Assembly (NCBI GenBank): GCA_022321325.1
Contig: JAKOEO010000023.1
Coordinates: forward strand, 1 to 46,287
Direction: 5' to 3'
Length of the DNA: 46,287 nt
Origin: Candidatus Magnetominusculus sp. LBB02
Lineage (GTDB): Bacteria > Nitrospirota > Thermodesulfovibrionia > Thermodesulfovibrionales > Magnetobacteriaceae
Shown here: positions 32,552-41,463 of the stretch, one piece after another
Layout of the letters: every line of letters begins with the position of its first letter
Position numbering within the stretch: the first letter of the stretch is position 1
Translations under genes and position numbers: made by a program
The notes under the pieces: generated by a model
Database searches by the model: none
What the model saw: the letters and a program-made list of their open reading frames with translations, nothing else
What the model was told of the DNA's origin: nothing

Positions 32552-33628
32552 TTATAACGTGTCAGAACTGTTGGCCTTCGGCAGCGTTATGTCAAATATG
32601 ACGCCGTTTTCTACGTTTGCCGCCGTTATTGTACCGCCAAGTTTTGTAACATGCGTCCTTATCTGATAAAGCCCTATGCCGCTTCCCCCGGTCTTTGTGG
32701 TGTAAAATGGCTCGAATATCTTGTCTATATCTTTGATAGGGCTTCCGCTGTCAAAGGCCGAGACCCTTATGTTGTCCCCTTCGTCAATAATCTCTAATGA
32801 CATCTCCAACTCCTCCTCAAGGTACTTGTCGTACATGTTCTTTACTAAATTGTCGAATATCAAAAATATCGTCCCCTCGTTGGCATAAACCGACCCCGTC
32901 CCTTTTACTTCGCATTCTAAGTGATACAGGCTTACAAGCTGCTGGACAATTGCCTCAATTTTTATTGTTTGAAGCGGGACAGGCTTGTCTGAAGGCTTCA
33001 GCTCCATCGTGTTGATTATCTTATTGGCCTTTAACATCAGAGGGGTGTACGATTCTTTTAAATGCCTCACATATCTAAGCTCGTCGGCCTCGTCCTTCAG
33101 GTTTTGAAGGTTATAGTAGGATGTCTGGATAAACTGGGCGATATTTTTTATGTCATGCTGCACAAAGACCTGTATCTTTAAGGCGTTTGTCAGGGCGTCG
33201 TTGAGTGTGCCATGTTTCATGACCATGTCCTGTCTGATAATCAGAAATATATGCTCAAGCGCTGACGAATAGAGCGTCTTTAAGCCAAACCCGCCGGAAA
33301 TAGGCACAATAGTAAACGATATCTTTAAATCGCCGCCGTCATAAGCCCTCGTAACAGGGCAGCCGGCGGCAGATAGTTCTTTTTTGAAATGCGTATCGCC
33401 ATACGATATGTCATAAGAAAAGTCTCTGACCCATATTTTATTCAGATATGCGTGGATTTCAGACAGAAATGCCTCAGCGACACACTGCACCTGCTCATTT
33501 AAGTCGGATATCTCAAGAATTGCAGCTGCAAACCGGCTTGCTATCAGCGCTCGCAGATAAAGAAACGCGGCACCGACAACAGCCAACGCCGCCAATACTA
33601 CGACGGCGGCGGTCCCAACAAAGGACAT
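32552..33628 (-). CDS. sensor histidine kinase
   Basis: The 358-residue protein has an N-terminal membrane helix (VGTAAVVVLAALAVVGAAFLYL), a region without a recognised sensory fold, and a kinase core. The phosphoacceptor box is VFVQHDIKNIAQF, of the HDxKN type. The N box is FDNLVKNMYDK, and the G boxes are DSGSPI and TGGSGIGLYQI. The closest style is the PrsK-like HDxKN kinase group. It starts 6 bases after the response regulator gene, so the two form a two-component pair. The signal is unknown, and its position next to the magnetosome cluster is suggestive only. Confidence 0.85.
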   Translation of the reverse strand: MSFVGTAAVVVLAALAVVGAAFLYLRALIASRFAAAILEISDLNEQVQCVAEAFLSEIHAYLNKIWVRDFSYDISYGDTHFKKELSAAGCPVTRAYDGGDLKISFTIVPISGGFGLKTLYSSALEHIFLIIRQDMVMKHGTLNDALTNALKIQVFVQHDIKNIAQFIQTSYYNLQNLKDEADELRYVRHLKESYTPLMLKANKIINTMELKPSDKPVPLQTIKIEAIVQQLVSLYHLECEVKGTGSVYANEGTIFLIFDNLVKNMYDKYLEEELEMSLEIIDEGDNIRVSAFDSGSPIKDIDKIFEPFYTTKTGGSGIGLYQIRTHVTKLGGTITAANVENGVIFDITLPKANSSDTL

Positions 33629-33634
33629 TGCGCC

Positions 33635-34282
33635 TTATCTGCCTGAGGCGGCGTTACGCGTTATCTTCCAGCCAAACTTTTTGATGAAATAGTAGAGGTT
33701 TTCCCGCCTTATACCGATTATCCTTGCAGACTTGTATATGTTGTAGTTGTTTTCAAGCAGCACCTTGCGGATTAGCTTCCTCTCGGCCTCTTCCCTGATA
33801 GACTGCAAACCGTCGCCAAGTTTGGCGCTGACCTGAATTTGCTTAACGCCGTCATCTCCGATGACCTGCTCAGAGTTCCTGAAAAGAATCGCCCGTTCAA
33901 TGGCATAAAGCACCTTTTCCATGTTGACAGGCTTGGCTATAAAATCGAAAACCCCGCGCCTGATTGTCGTGGCTGCCACGTCTTTGTCGTCCTGACCGGT
34001 GAGGACAAGGATTTTTGTCTCTGTGTTGTCCATAATGTGATCAATAATCTTCAGGCCCTCAGCAGGCGTGTTGGAAGCCGGAGGAAGCCCAAGGTCAAGG
34101 ATTGCAACAGATATGTCCGTGTTTTTGAGCACACGAACAGCCTCTTTGCGATTCTGCGCCTCGAAAACCGTATAATACTTCTCGACGGCAAAGCAAACCT
34201 GTTTCCTAAGCGATGTGTCATCCTCTACAATGAGTACATTGTGTCCAGTTACGTTGTCATCTGCCATAGTATCACCATCCAT
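33635..34282 (-). CDS. response regulator with receiver and Fis-type helix-turn-helix
   Basis: The 215-residue protein has a receiver domain with the acidic pocket VEDD and the phosphoacceptor in AILDLGLPP, then Lys in IAKPVNMEKV. A Fis-type helix-turn-helix (RKVLLENNYNIYKSARIIGIRRENLYYFIKKFGW) follows directly. The AAA+ sigma-54-activating domain usually found between these two modules is absent, as in PrrA/ActR-type regulators. ATG at 34282 is used; an in-frame ATG at 34267 is also possible. It is the likely partner of the adjacent kinase. Confidence 0.85.
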   Translation of the reverse strand: MDGDTMADDNVTGHNVLIVEDDTSLRKQVCFAVEKYYTVFEAQNRKEAVRVLKNTDISVAILDLGLPPASNTPAEGLKIIDHIMDNTETKILVLTGQDDKDVAATTIRRGVFDFIAKPVNMEKVLYAIERAILFRNSEQVIGDDGVKQIQVSAKLGDGLQSIREEAERKLIRKVLLENNYNIYKSARIIGIRRENLYYFIKKFGWKITRNAASGR

Positions 34283-34358
34283 AAATAGTTAATCCCCACT
34301 GTCTCATCATAGCACAGCTAGAAAAAAAATGTACATGTTTTTTTAACTGTGCTGAAAA

Positions 34359-35117
34359 TTACTTTGTAAATTTATTTTTTTCCTGCCTCTTGCGTTCAAA
34401 CAGCAAGATACCTGTGGCAACGGAGACATTTAGCGATTTTATTTTACCATACAGCGGGATTTTTACGGCGGTGTCGCAAAGCTCTCTGACCGTCCTTCTC
34501 AAGCCCCGCCCCTCAGATCCAAGCACGAAGGCCGTTGAAGCCGTAAAATCTGCATCCCAAACCGGTATGCCGGTATCTGAATCAGCGCCGCAAATCATAA
34601 CCCCACGGTCTTTGAAGAGCCTGATCGCGTTTTTAATGTTTGATACCACACACAGCGGCACATACCCTGCCGCCCCGCACGACGCCTTCTCAACCACGCC
34701 GGTAATCCCGGCGTTTCGCCTTGATTGAAATATTACCCCGTTTACGCCGGCACATTCAGCCGTTCTTAATATGGCGCCAAAATTCCCGGGGTCTTCTATC
34801 TCGTCAAGGATAACAAATACCGCCTCAGGCGGGGCTGAGTCTATGAGCGTCCCGATAGAAAGAAAATTCCTCCTCTCTATCAACGCGCACACACCCTGAT
34901 GGGATACATTTCCAAATCTCTCAAAATAGCCTCTGCCTACGACATTTAATGGCACGGCTTTTAACGAGGCAGAGGCGGCGAGCTTCTCTATATTTTTACA
35001 CGTCTGGCCGACATATACCGCAAAGACACCGACACCGTCTGCGGCCAGCGCCTCCATCACTGGATTTATCCCATATATCCAGCTGCTGTTTTTTGAGGCG
35101 GCCTTTGACTCCGGCAA
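34359..35117 (-). CDS. rlmB: TrmH/RlmB-type 2'-O-ribose RNA methyltransferase
   Basis: The 252-residue SPOUT enzyme has the three TrmH motifs: DEIEDPGNFGAILRTAECAG, VLGSEGRGLRRTVRELCD and IPLYGKIKSLNVSVATGILLFE. The N-terminal part (WIYGINPVMEALAA) is the RlmB substrate-binding domain that targets a guanosine in 23S rRNA. Translation seems to start at TTG (35117), one base after the upstream stop, which would couple the two genes. RlmB rather than another TrmH member is likely but not proven. Confidence 0.85.
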   Translation of the reverse strand: MPESKAASKNSSWIYGINPVMEALAADGVGVFAVYVGQTCKNIEKLAASASLKAVPLNVVGRGYFERFGNVSHQGVCALIERRNFLSIGTLIDSAPPEAVFVILDEIEDPGNFGAILRTAECAGVNGVIFQSRRNAGITGVVEKASCGAAGYVPLCVVSNIKNAIRLFKDRGVMICGADSDTGIPVWDADFTASTAFVLGSEGRGLRRTVRELCDTAVKIPLYGKIKSLNVSVATGILLFERKRQEKNKFTK

Positions 35118-35118
35118 G

Positions 35119-35451
35119 TCAGAACCCAGGAAATACCTTCAACTCTAAAGATTTCTTGTCTTTTAGCTCACACGAGGCCGACAGTATTCCCCCATCCACA
35201 TAGTTGAGCTTAAACTGGCCGTAGCCATTATATACAAGGCTCTTTGCGTCAGCCGGGCAGCCATGTTCACAGCCGGCAACGCCCTTAATCATCCCGCGCA
35301 GCAGACCCTTGATATCGAGACCCGATAGTTCTTCGCCCATTGTGACGCCAAAATCGGCAATCTCCTTTGCAACGCCCTGCAAGTCTGCCTTGTATGGATT
35401 TTCTATATCTATCGAGATGGATTTGCCGCCAAGACTAACGTCTATCTCCAT
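35119..35451 (-). CDS. small hypothetical protein
   Basis: I do not recognise this 110-residue protein. It has a beta-rich N terminus (MEIDVSLGGKSISIDIENPY), a helical middle with two Cys in GCEHGCPADAKS, and a beta-rich C terminus (FKLNYVDGGILSASCELKD). It has no signal peptide or membrane helix. AGGAGG 8 bases before ATG 35451 decides the start. It is co-transcribed with the methyltransferase gene. The CxHxC-like cluster could bind a metal. Confidence 0.6.
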   Translation of the reverse strand: MEIDVSLGGKSISIDIENPYKADLQGVAKEIADFGVTMGEELSGLDIKGLLRGMIKGVAGCEHGCPADAKSLVYNGYGQFKLNYVDGGILSASCELKDKKSLELKVFPGF

Positions 35452-35679
35452 TTGCGCTACCTCCTGATTCAACATCCAGCTTTGTGGAATAAATAATAAT
35501 TAATTTATGGCAGGCCGGTCAAGTGAATAATTAACGCAGAGCGCCAAATTATTTTGTGAAGTCGCACTGATGGGGGTATTTATTAATTTTTGCCATTCAT
35601 TGTATAATACTCAGGGCTGCCGCTTGGATGGCCGGCGGGATGACATATCGGCTGCAAGCGTTTTTCCGGCGGGGTGTAA

Positions 35680-35730
35680 GGGCCAAATGGGTGTGAGGGC
35701 CAAATGGGTGTGAGGGCCAAATGGGTGTGA
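35680..35730 (+). repeat. three tandem 17-bp repeats in a receiver-gene promoter region
   Basis: GGGCCAAATGGGTGTGA is repeated exactly at 35680, 35697 and 35714, followed by a partial copy, and ends 22 bases before the start at 35753. It lies on the leader side of the receiver gene, so it could be an operator array or a copy-variable leader. The flanking 35452-35679 holds no gene I can support. Confidence 0.9.
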
Positions 35731-35752
35731 GGGGTGTGAGGGCTAAAGGGAT

Positions 35753-36118
35753 ATGCAGACTAAAAAGGTGCTTGTAATTGATGACGAGTATATAGTGAGG
35801 GTCAGCTGTCAGCGGGTGTTGGAGACAGACGGCCACAATGTGTTTATGTCATCCAACGTCATGGAAGGGCTTAAACTCATAGAGGACGAGGGGTTTGATG
35901 TTGTGCTTACAGACCTGATAATGCCGGGGATGGACGGTTTTGAGCTGCTGAAGCTGGTAAAGGAAAGATGGCCTTCTCTGAAGGTAGTCGTGATGACCGG
36001 CTATGGTACGATGGAAGAGGTTGACAAGTCTTTGGAGCTTGGGGCGGACGGCTTTATAAAGAAACCGTTCCTGCCTGAGGAACTTTTAACGGCTGTTGCC
36101 ACGGCAGGGAATAACTGA
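35753..36118 (+). CDS. single-domain response regulator (CheY-like receiver)
   Basis: The 121-residue protein is a bare receiver domain: acidic pocket VIDDEY, phosphoacceptor Asp54 in VVLTDLIMPGMDG, Thr in VVMTGYGT, and Lys in IKKPFLPEEL. It has no output domain, so it must act by protein contact. It lies 78 bases upstream of the receiver-NuoE fusion on the same strand, with 17-bp repeats before it. It is a good candidate phospho-relay partner for the redox operon downstream. Confidence 0.92.
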   Translation: MQTKKVLVIDDEYIVRVSCQRVLETDGHNVFMSSNVMEGLKLIEDEGFDVVLTDLIMPGMDGFELLKLVKERWPSLKVVVMTGYGTMEEVDKSLELGADGFIKKPFLPEELLTAVATAGNN

Positions 36119-36196
36119 CGTCCTTTGAAAGGTAGAGTACACGGCGTCGTCTGCCGGTATTGATTAGGAAATACGGAAGATTGGAGGCATTTTACT

Positions 36197-37063
36197 ATGG
36201 AAGGCAGCATACTGATAGTTGACGACAGCGACATAGTGGTTAAAAGCTGTGAAGGCATTCTAAGCCCTGAGGGCTTCTTGATTACCGGCACGACCAATTC
36301 CACAGACGCCATTGAACTAATTCGCAACAATGACTACGACATCGTCATAACAGACATTAACATGCCCGGCATTGATGGCTTTGAGCTTATCCGGCAGGTC
36401 AACGCCGTAAAGCCGTCTGTCGGAATTGTGGTCATCACGGGCTTTGCCTCACAAAAAAATATCAGAGAAATTCTTCAACTAGGGATAATAGATTATATAT
36501 CAAAGCCATTTTCCCCTCATACGCTGCTTGAGACAATTACAAAGGCGATGTATCTGGTTAAGAAAATAAAGGCCATAGCGGCAGAGCCTGCCACTGAACC
36601 AGAGGCTAAGAAAAAGACTGACGCCCTGAACAACATTATAAACGAATACAAGGCAACGCCGGGGTCGCTTTTGAGAGTGCTGGAGTCGGCCCAAGATTTA
36701 ATCGGTTATCTGCCGCCCTCCGTGCAGAGATTCATAGCCAATGGGTTAGGGATTCCTGTGAGCGAGGTGTACTCGGTAGTGTCGTTTTATCCATATTTCA
36801 CAATGAAGGCGCGCGGCAAGCATCATATAAGGGTGTGCGTGGGCAACGCCTGCGTTGCGAAAAAATCCGGACAGGTAATGACCAGATTAAAAAGAAATCT
36901 GAATTTTAATGAGGACAACTTAACCGCCGACGGGAAATTTTCATACGAGACCGTGCGCTGTCTCGGCGCGTGCGGCTTTGCCCCCGTCGTAGAGATTGAC
37001 TACGACACCCACGGTGCCGTTGACCCTGATAAGGCATTAGATTTATTAAAAGATTATCACTGA
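36197..37063 (+). CDS. receiver domain fused to NuoE-type [2Fe-2S] thioredoxin-like subunit
   Basis: The 288-residue fusion has a receiver at 1-120 with VDDSD, phosphoacceptor Asp53 (ITDINMPGIDG), Thr in VVITGFA and Lys in ISKPFSP. A linker of about 25 residues follows. Residues about 140-288 are a NuoE/HndA-type subunit with its helical start (LLRVLESAQDLIGYLPPSVQ) and the four cluster Cys at 214, 219, 255 and 259 (CVGNAC and CLGAC). NuoE binds one [2Fe-2S] in NADH dehydrogenases, hydrogenases and formate dehydrogenases. Fusion to a receiver would let phosphorylation control electron transfer. It sits 10 bases before the NuoF-like gene. Confidence 0.88.
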   Translation: MEGSILIVDDSDIVVKSCEGILSPEGFLITGTTNSTDAIELIRNNDYDIVITDINMPGIDGFELIRQVNAVKPSVGIVVITGFASQKNIREILQLGIIDYISKPFSPHTLLETITKAMYLVKKIKAIAAEPATEPEAKKKTDALNNIINEYKATPGSLLRVLESAQDLIGYLPPSVQRFIANGLGIPVSEVYSVVSFYPYFTMKARGKHHIRVCVGNACVAKKSGQVMTRLKRNLNFNEDNLTADGKFSYETVRCLGACGFAPVVEIDYDTHGAVDPDKALDLLKDYH

Positions 37064-37073
37064 GGAGACCCGT

Positions 37074-38972
37074 ATGCCTGCGATAAAACTTAAATCGTCA
37101 AACATAAGCAACAAAAAATTGACCATCGAGGATTTAAAAGCGATTAAAGACAGCTATAAAGACCCCCGTGCTGGCGGTGCGAAGGCGTCTATTCTTGTCT
37201 GCGGAGGTTCGGCATGCAAGGCGCGCGGCAGCGCCAAAATTCAGGATGCCCTCATAGGGCAGTTGAATGACATAGAAGGGGATGTTTCGGTCTATGAAAC
37301 CGGCTGTAACGGTTTTTGCAATCAGTCGCCGGTGATGACTATCTATCCCGATATGACCTTATATCAGGCGTTTAAGCCCGATGACGTGCCTTCTATCGTT
37401 GAGGAACATTTTAAGAAGGGCCAGCCGGCTGAAAGGTTTGTATATAAAGACCTGAAGGACAAGAAGTCTATCCCTAGCAGACAGGACATACCGTTTTTCA
37501 ACTTGCAGAGCCGTCGTGTACTCAATAAAACCGGCCTTATCGAACCTGACGACATGGATGCGTACATTTATCACGGCGGTTATATGGCATTGGCCAAGGC
37601 CGTTACCGAAATGAAACCTCAGGATGTAGTGAAGGAGATAAAGGACTCCGGCCTCAGAGGAAGAGGCGGCGGCGGTTTCCCAACTGGACTGAAGTGGGAG
37701 ATTTGCAGACTAAGGGCGGATGACACTAAATATGTTATCTGTAACGCCGGGCCAATATCCAGAAGCATAGTAGAGACCGACCCTCATTCGATAATAGAGG
37801 GTATGATTATAGCGGGCAGGGCTGTTGGCGCCAAGAGGGGCTATATTTATGTAAGAGAACCTGATAATCTGTTTATCCTCAGACGCCTGCACACGGCGAT
37901 TGAGAAGGCCCGTGCCTGCGGTTTTCTTGGCGATGATATCTTAGGCAGCGGTTTTGATTTCTCGATAGATGTGGCCTTTGGAGCCGGGACATTCATTTGC
38001 GGCGAGGAGACTGCCCTTATTCGCTCTATGGAGGGAAAGCGCGGCTTTCCAACTCCAAAACCCCCGTTTCCCGCTCAAAGCGGCCTGTGGGGAAAGCCGA
38101 CAATAGTTGATAACGCCGAGACCTTTGCCAACGTGCCTCTGATAATCTCAAATGGCAAACAGTGGTTCAGGTCTGTTGGAACGCCGGACTCGCCCGGGAC
38201 TAAGATATTTACCCTCACCGGAGCTGTCAATCTCAGCGGCCTGATAGAAATCCCTATGGGAATGACATTCAGGCAGATAGTATATGAAGTAGGCGGAGGG
38301 ATGAGAAAGAAGAGCGTATTTAAGGCTGTTCACATAGGAGGCCCAACGGGCGGCGTTATCCCTGAGTCTCTGCTCGATACGCCCATTACGTATGAGGCAA
38401 TAGCGGCGGCTGGGGTTATTGTAGGCTCTGGAAATCTCATTGTTATGGACAATAATACGTGTATGGTCAACGAGGCCCTGAACGCGATGGAATTTGGTCA
38501 CGGCGAGTCTTGCGGCAAATGCGTCCCATGCCGCATAGGGACAAAGGTGATGTACGACAAGCTGCTTGAGATAACCTCAGGCCGCGGCAAGATGGAAGAC
38601 CTCGATATGCTTGCCGACCTTGCGACTGAGGTGAGGCGCACTTCCCTTTGCGGCCTTGGGCAGACCTCGCCGATTATGGTACTGACGGCGCTAAAATATT
38701 TCAGAGAGGAGTTTGAATCTCATATAAACGATAAATGGTGTAAGGCGGGCAAATGCACAAAACTGTCAACCTTTGTGATAGAATCCACGACCTGCACGGG
38801 TTGTGGCTCATGCGCAAGGAAGTGTCCTCAGGGGGCTATAACCGGAGAAAAGAAAAAACCCCACCTGATAGACCAGTCCATGTGCGTACAGTGCAGAAGT
38901 TGCTTTGAGACCTGTCCGTTTAATTCAATACGCATAGAGGCCGGCGTTGCTGAGGAGGTTGATTCATGGTAG
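37074..38972 (+). CDS. NuoF/HndC-like iron-sulfur flavoprotein with altered NADH site
   Basis: The 632-residue protein has an N-terminal [2Fe-2S] thioredoxin-like domain (Cys43, 48, 78, 82), a NuoF core with FMN-binding GLRGRGGGGFPTGLKW near 193-208, the N3 cluster ESCGKCVPCRIG plus TSLCGLG, and a C-terminal 2[4Fe-4S] ferredoxin (CTGCGSCARKC and CVQCRSCFETC). In normal members NADEGDPGAFMDR follows the FMN loop and holds NADH; here it reads NAGPISRS, six residues shorter and without the acidic residues. It may therefore not use NAD(H) in the usual way. It overlaps the large-subunit gene by 7 bases. Confidence 0.87.
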   Translation: MPAIKLKSSNISNKKLTIEDLKAIKDSYKDPRAGGAKASILVCGGSACKARGSAKIQDALIGQLNDIEGDVSVYETGCNGFCNQSPVMTIYPDMTLYQAFKPDDVPSIVEEHFKKGQPAERFVYKDLKDKKSIPSRQDIPFFNLQSRRVLNKTGLIEPDDMDAYIYHGGYMALAKAVTEMKPQDVVKEIKDSGLRGRGGGGFPTGLKWEICRLRADDTKYVICNAGPISRSIVETDPHSIIEGMIIAGRAVGAKRGYIYVREPDNLFILRRLHTAIEKARACGFLGDDILGSGFDFSIDVAFGAGTFICGEETALIRSMEGKRGFPTPKPPFPAQSGLWGKPTIVDNAETFANVPLIISNGKQWFRSVGTPDSPGTKIFTLTGAVNLSGLIEIPMGMTFRQIVYEVGGGMRKKSVFKAVHIGGPTGGVIPESLLDTPITYEAIAAAGVIVGSGNLIVMDNNTCMVNEALNAMEFGHGESCGKCVPCRIGTKVMYDKLLEITSGRGKMEDLDMLADLATEVRRTSLCGLGQTSPIMVLTALKYFREEFESHINDKWCKAGKCTKLSTFVIESTTCTGCGSCARKCPQGAITGEKKKPHLIDQSMCVQCRSCFETCPFNSIRIEAGVAEEVDSW

Positions 38973-41449
38973 AGTTCATTATAGACGACAAAAAGATTCA
39001 GGTTGCCGAGGGTACGACAATACTTGTGGCCGCAATGGCAAATGGCATAGATATCCCGCACCTCTGCTGGGACAAACGCCTTACCCCTTTTGGCGGCTGC
39101 CGCATATGCGTCGTGGAGATAGAGGGACATTCAAAGCTCTATACCTCTTGCTCTACGCCGGCTGAAAACGGCATGGTAGTGCATACTTCCACGCCGGAGG
39201 TGCTGAAGGCGAGAAAGACAGTGTTTGAGCTTCTGCTTGTCCATCATCCTCTGGACTGCCCGATTTGCGATAAGGCCGGCGCGTGCAAACTCCAGGACAT
39301 GTCATACATGTACGGTTCTTCGAGCAGCAGCTTTGCCGGACATAGGAAGGACGCCCCGGAGGACATTGCCAACCCGCTGATTGACAGGAACACCAACAGG
39401 TGCATAATGTGCGGCCGGTGCGTGCGCGTGTGCTGGGAACATCAGGGCGTGGGCGCTATAAACTTCATCGGCAGGGGATTTGACACAAAGGTAAGCCCGC
39501 CGTTTGAGGAGTCGTTGAACTGTGAGTTTTGCGGGCAGTGCGTTGACGCCTGTCCCGTAGGGGCGCTTGGCAGCAAACCCTTCCGCCATCGCGCAAGGGC
39601 GTGGTTTCTTGAGCAAAAGGACAATATCTGCCCGTACTGCGGCGTTGGCTGCACTATTACGCTGGACATAAGAGAAGGAAAGATACTAAACGCCAAAGGC
39701 GTCGAAGGCAAGGGTATAAGCAAAGGAGACCTCTGCACAAAAGGCCGCTACGGCACTGACTACATATACTCCGCCAACAGGATAAAAACCCCGCTGATCA
39801 GAAAAGACGGTGAACTTGTGCCATGCTCGTGGGAGGAGGCTATGTATGTAATCGCCGCCGGTCTGAAGAAGGCGATAACCGCCCACGGCCCGGACAGCGT
39901 CGGGGCGATTGGGTCGTCACGCTGTTCAATCGAGGATAACTACATACTGCAAAAATTCATGCGTAAAGTCATAGGCACTAACAACATTGACTCATCGGCG
40001 TACTTTGGGTATGCGAAAGTATTTAAGGCAATAGAGACGGCCTTTGGGCTTCATGAGCTGCCAATAGAATTTGACTCTCCTCTGGGTAAACAGGCGCTGC
40101 TTGTGCTGGAGTCAGACATTACGGCTACACATCCCACATGGGGACTCAAATTCATCGAGGCAAAGCAAAGCGGGTCGCGCCTCATCGTGGCCAGCGCCAG
40201 GCAGACCAAACTGACACGGCATGCCCATACATGGCTAAGAATTAAGCCGGGCTCGGCGCAGGCCCTTGTCTATGGCATTATGAAGGCGGCCATTGACGAT
40301 AACATTCATCTGAAAAATGAGACAGCAAAAAACATAGGGAATTTCGCTGAAATGGTGGAGCTGCTTAAAGACTTTACCCCTGAGAAGGTGTGTGAACTCA
40401 CTGGTTTAAGCATGGATGAGTTTCTTGGTGCGGCGACTGAGTATTTATCTGCCAAGAGCCGCCTTGTTACGACTGCTGCTACTCCTGCCAGCAATCTTGA
40501 AGGATTAAACTCCCTGCTTGCCGCCGCTAATCTTGTAATGTTGACAGGGGACGGCCCGCGCGCCCTGCAAATGCCGGCGGAGTATGCAAACACGTTCGGC
40601 CTCTGGAAGATGGGCGTTACGCCGGACTATCTGCCCGGATATGTGAAGATAACCGATAAGCCGGGTAAAGACCTTTATAACATGCTCTATGAAAAAGACT
40701 CAATAAAGGCGCTCTATATGATGGGCGAAGACCCGTTGGTAACATACCCTGATCTGAAAAGGCTTGAAGATAAGTTCAGAGCGCTTGAGTTTATCGTAGT
40801 TCAGGACATACGTATGTCGGCCTCGGCTCAGTATGCGCATGTAGTTTTGCCGGCGTCGAGCTGGTCTGAAAAAGAGGGCACCTTTATCAATATGACAGGG
40901 CAGTATCAGGAAGTCAACAAGATTGTGGCGCAAACGGGCGAGTCAATGCCCGACTGGCAGATTCTCAGAAATCTTTCCAGAGTAATGAATGTCCCTATTG
41001 GGGCTGACAACCTAAGGGCCATACGCGATGAGATAGAGGCGATACCCGTTAACCTGCCGCGCGAGAGGTGGCAATATGCCCCCGTGCCGTTTGAGTTGGC
41101 CGAAAAGCCGGACGCCAAGTACCCGTTTGTGCTGGTAACTGGGAATTTAATGCAGCACTCAGGGGCGCTTTCAGGGATGTCGGCAAGCCTTACGCATGTC
41201 GTATCGGATGCGTTTGTGCAGGTAAGCCCGCAGGACGCCCTTAAATATGACCTTGAGGATGGTGGAAACGCAAAGGTTGAGTCCAAAAACGGCATGGCTA
41301 CGATGAAGGTTCGCATATCGGATGAGATTCCCGAGGGGATGATATTTGTCCCAATGCACTTTTTCAGATGGCGGGTGAATGAGCTGACCTCTGTGACACA
41401 AGGCCCGGGCGTACCTATTACCATAGTGCGCGTTACGCCTCAGGACTAA
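38966..41449 (+). CDS. FdhA/NuoG-like molybdopterin oxidoreductase lacking the catalytic Cys/Sec-His
   Basis: The 827-residue subunit has a NuoG-type N terminus: [2Fe-2S] (Cys34, 45, 48, 62), a His-Cys3 [4Fe-4S] (HHPLDCPICDKAGAC) and two [4Fe-4S] (CIMCGRCVRVC, CEFCGQCVDAC). Then comes the molybdopterin domain with its own [4Fe-4S] (CPYCGVGC ... LCTKGRYG). In NAD-linked formate dehydrogenases the active site reads VDHCARxCH or VDHCARxUH. Here the stretch is IDSSAYFGYA, so Cys/Sec is Gly348 and His is Tyr349. The C-terminal cofactor domain is intact. Formate oxidation by the known mechanism looks unlikely. GAGGAGG precedes the ATG. Confidence 0.88.
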   Translation: MVEFIIDDKKIQVAEGTTILVAAMANGIDIPHLCWDKRLTPFGGCRICVVEIEGHSKLYTSCSTPAENGMVVHTSTPEVLKARKTVFELLLVHHPLDCPICDKAGACKLQDMSYMYGSSSSSFAGHRKDAPEDIANPLIDRNTNRCIMCGRCVRVCWEHQGVGAINFIGRGFDTKVSPPFEESLNCEFCGQCVDACPVGALGSKPFRHRARAWFLEQKDNICPYCGVGCTITLDIREGKILNAKGVEGKGISKGDLCTKGRYGTDYIYSANRIKTPLIRKDGELVPCSWEEAMYVIAAGLKKAITAHGPDSVGAIGSSRCSIEDNYILQKFMRKVIGTNNIDSSAYFGYAKVFKAIETAFGLHELPIEFDSPLGKQALLVLESDITATHPTWGLKFIEAKQSGSRLIVASARQTKLTRHAHTWLRIKPGSAQALVYGIMKAAIDDNIHLKNETAKNIGNFAEMVELLKDFTPEKVCELTGLSMDEFLGAATEYLSAKSRLVTTAATPASNLEGLNSLLAAANLVMLTGDGPRALQMPAEYANTFGLWKMGVTPDYLPGYVKITDKPGKDLYNMLYEKDSIKALYMMGEDPLVTYPDLKRLEDKFRALEFIVVQDIRMSASAQYAHVVLPASSWSEKEGTFINMTGQYQEVNKIVAQTGESMPDWQILRNLSRVMNVPIGADNLRAIRDEIEAIPVNLPRERWQYAPVPFELAEKPDAKYPFVLVTGNLMQHSGALSGMSASLTHVVSDAFVQVSPQDALKYDLEDGGNAKVESKNGMATMKVRISDEIPEGMIFVPMHFFRWRVNELTSVTQGPGVPITIVRVTPQD

Positions 41450-41463
41450 TAGATACCTATCTT

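Noticed and set aside
35597-35836. Minus-strand gene over the 17-bp repeats
   Set aside because: Its repetitive protein is a translation of the DNA repeats and it overlaps a clear receiver gene on the other strand.
40019-40040. Selenocysteine codon in the molybdopterin subunit
   Set aside because: The frame has no TGA at the active-site position; the residue there is Gly.
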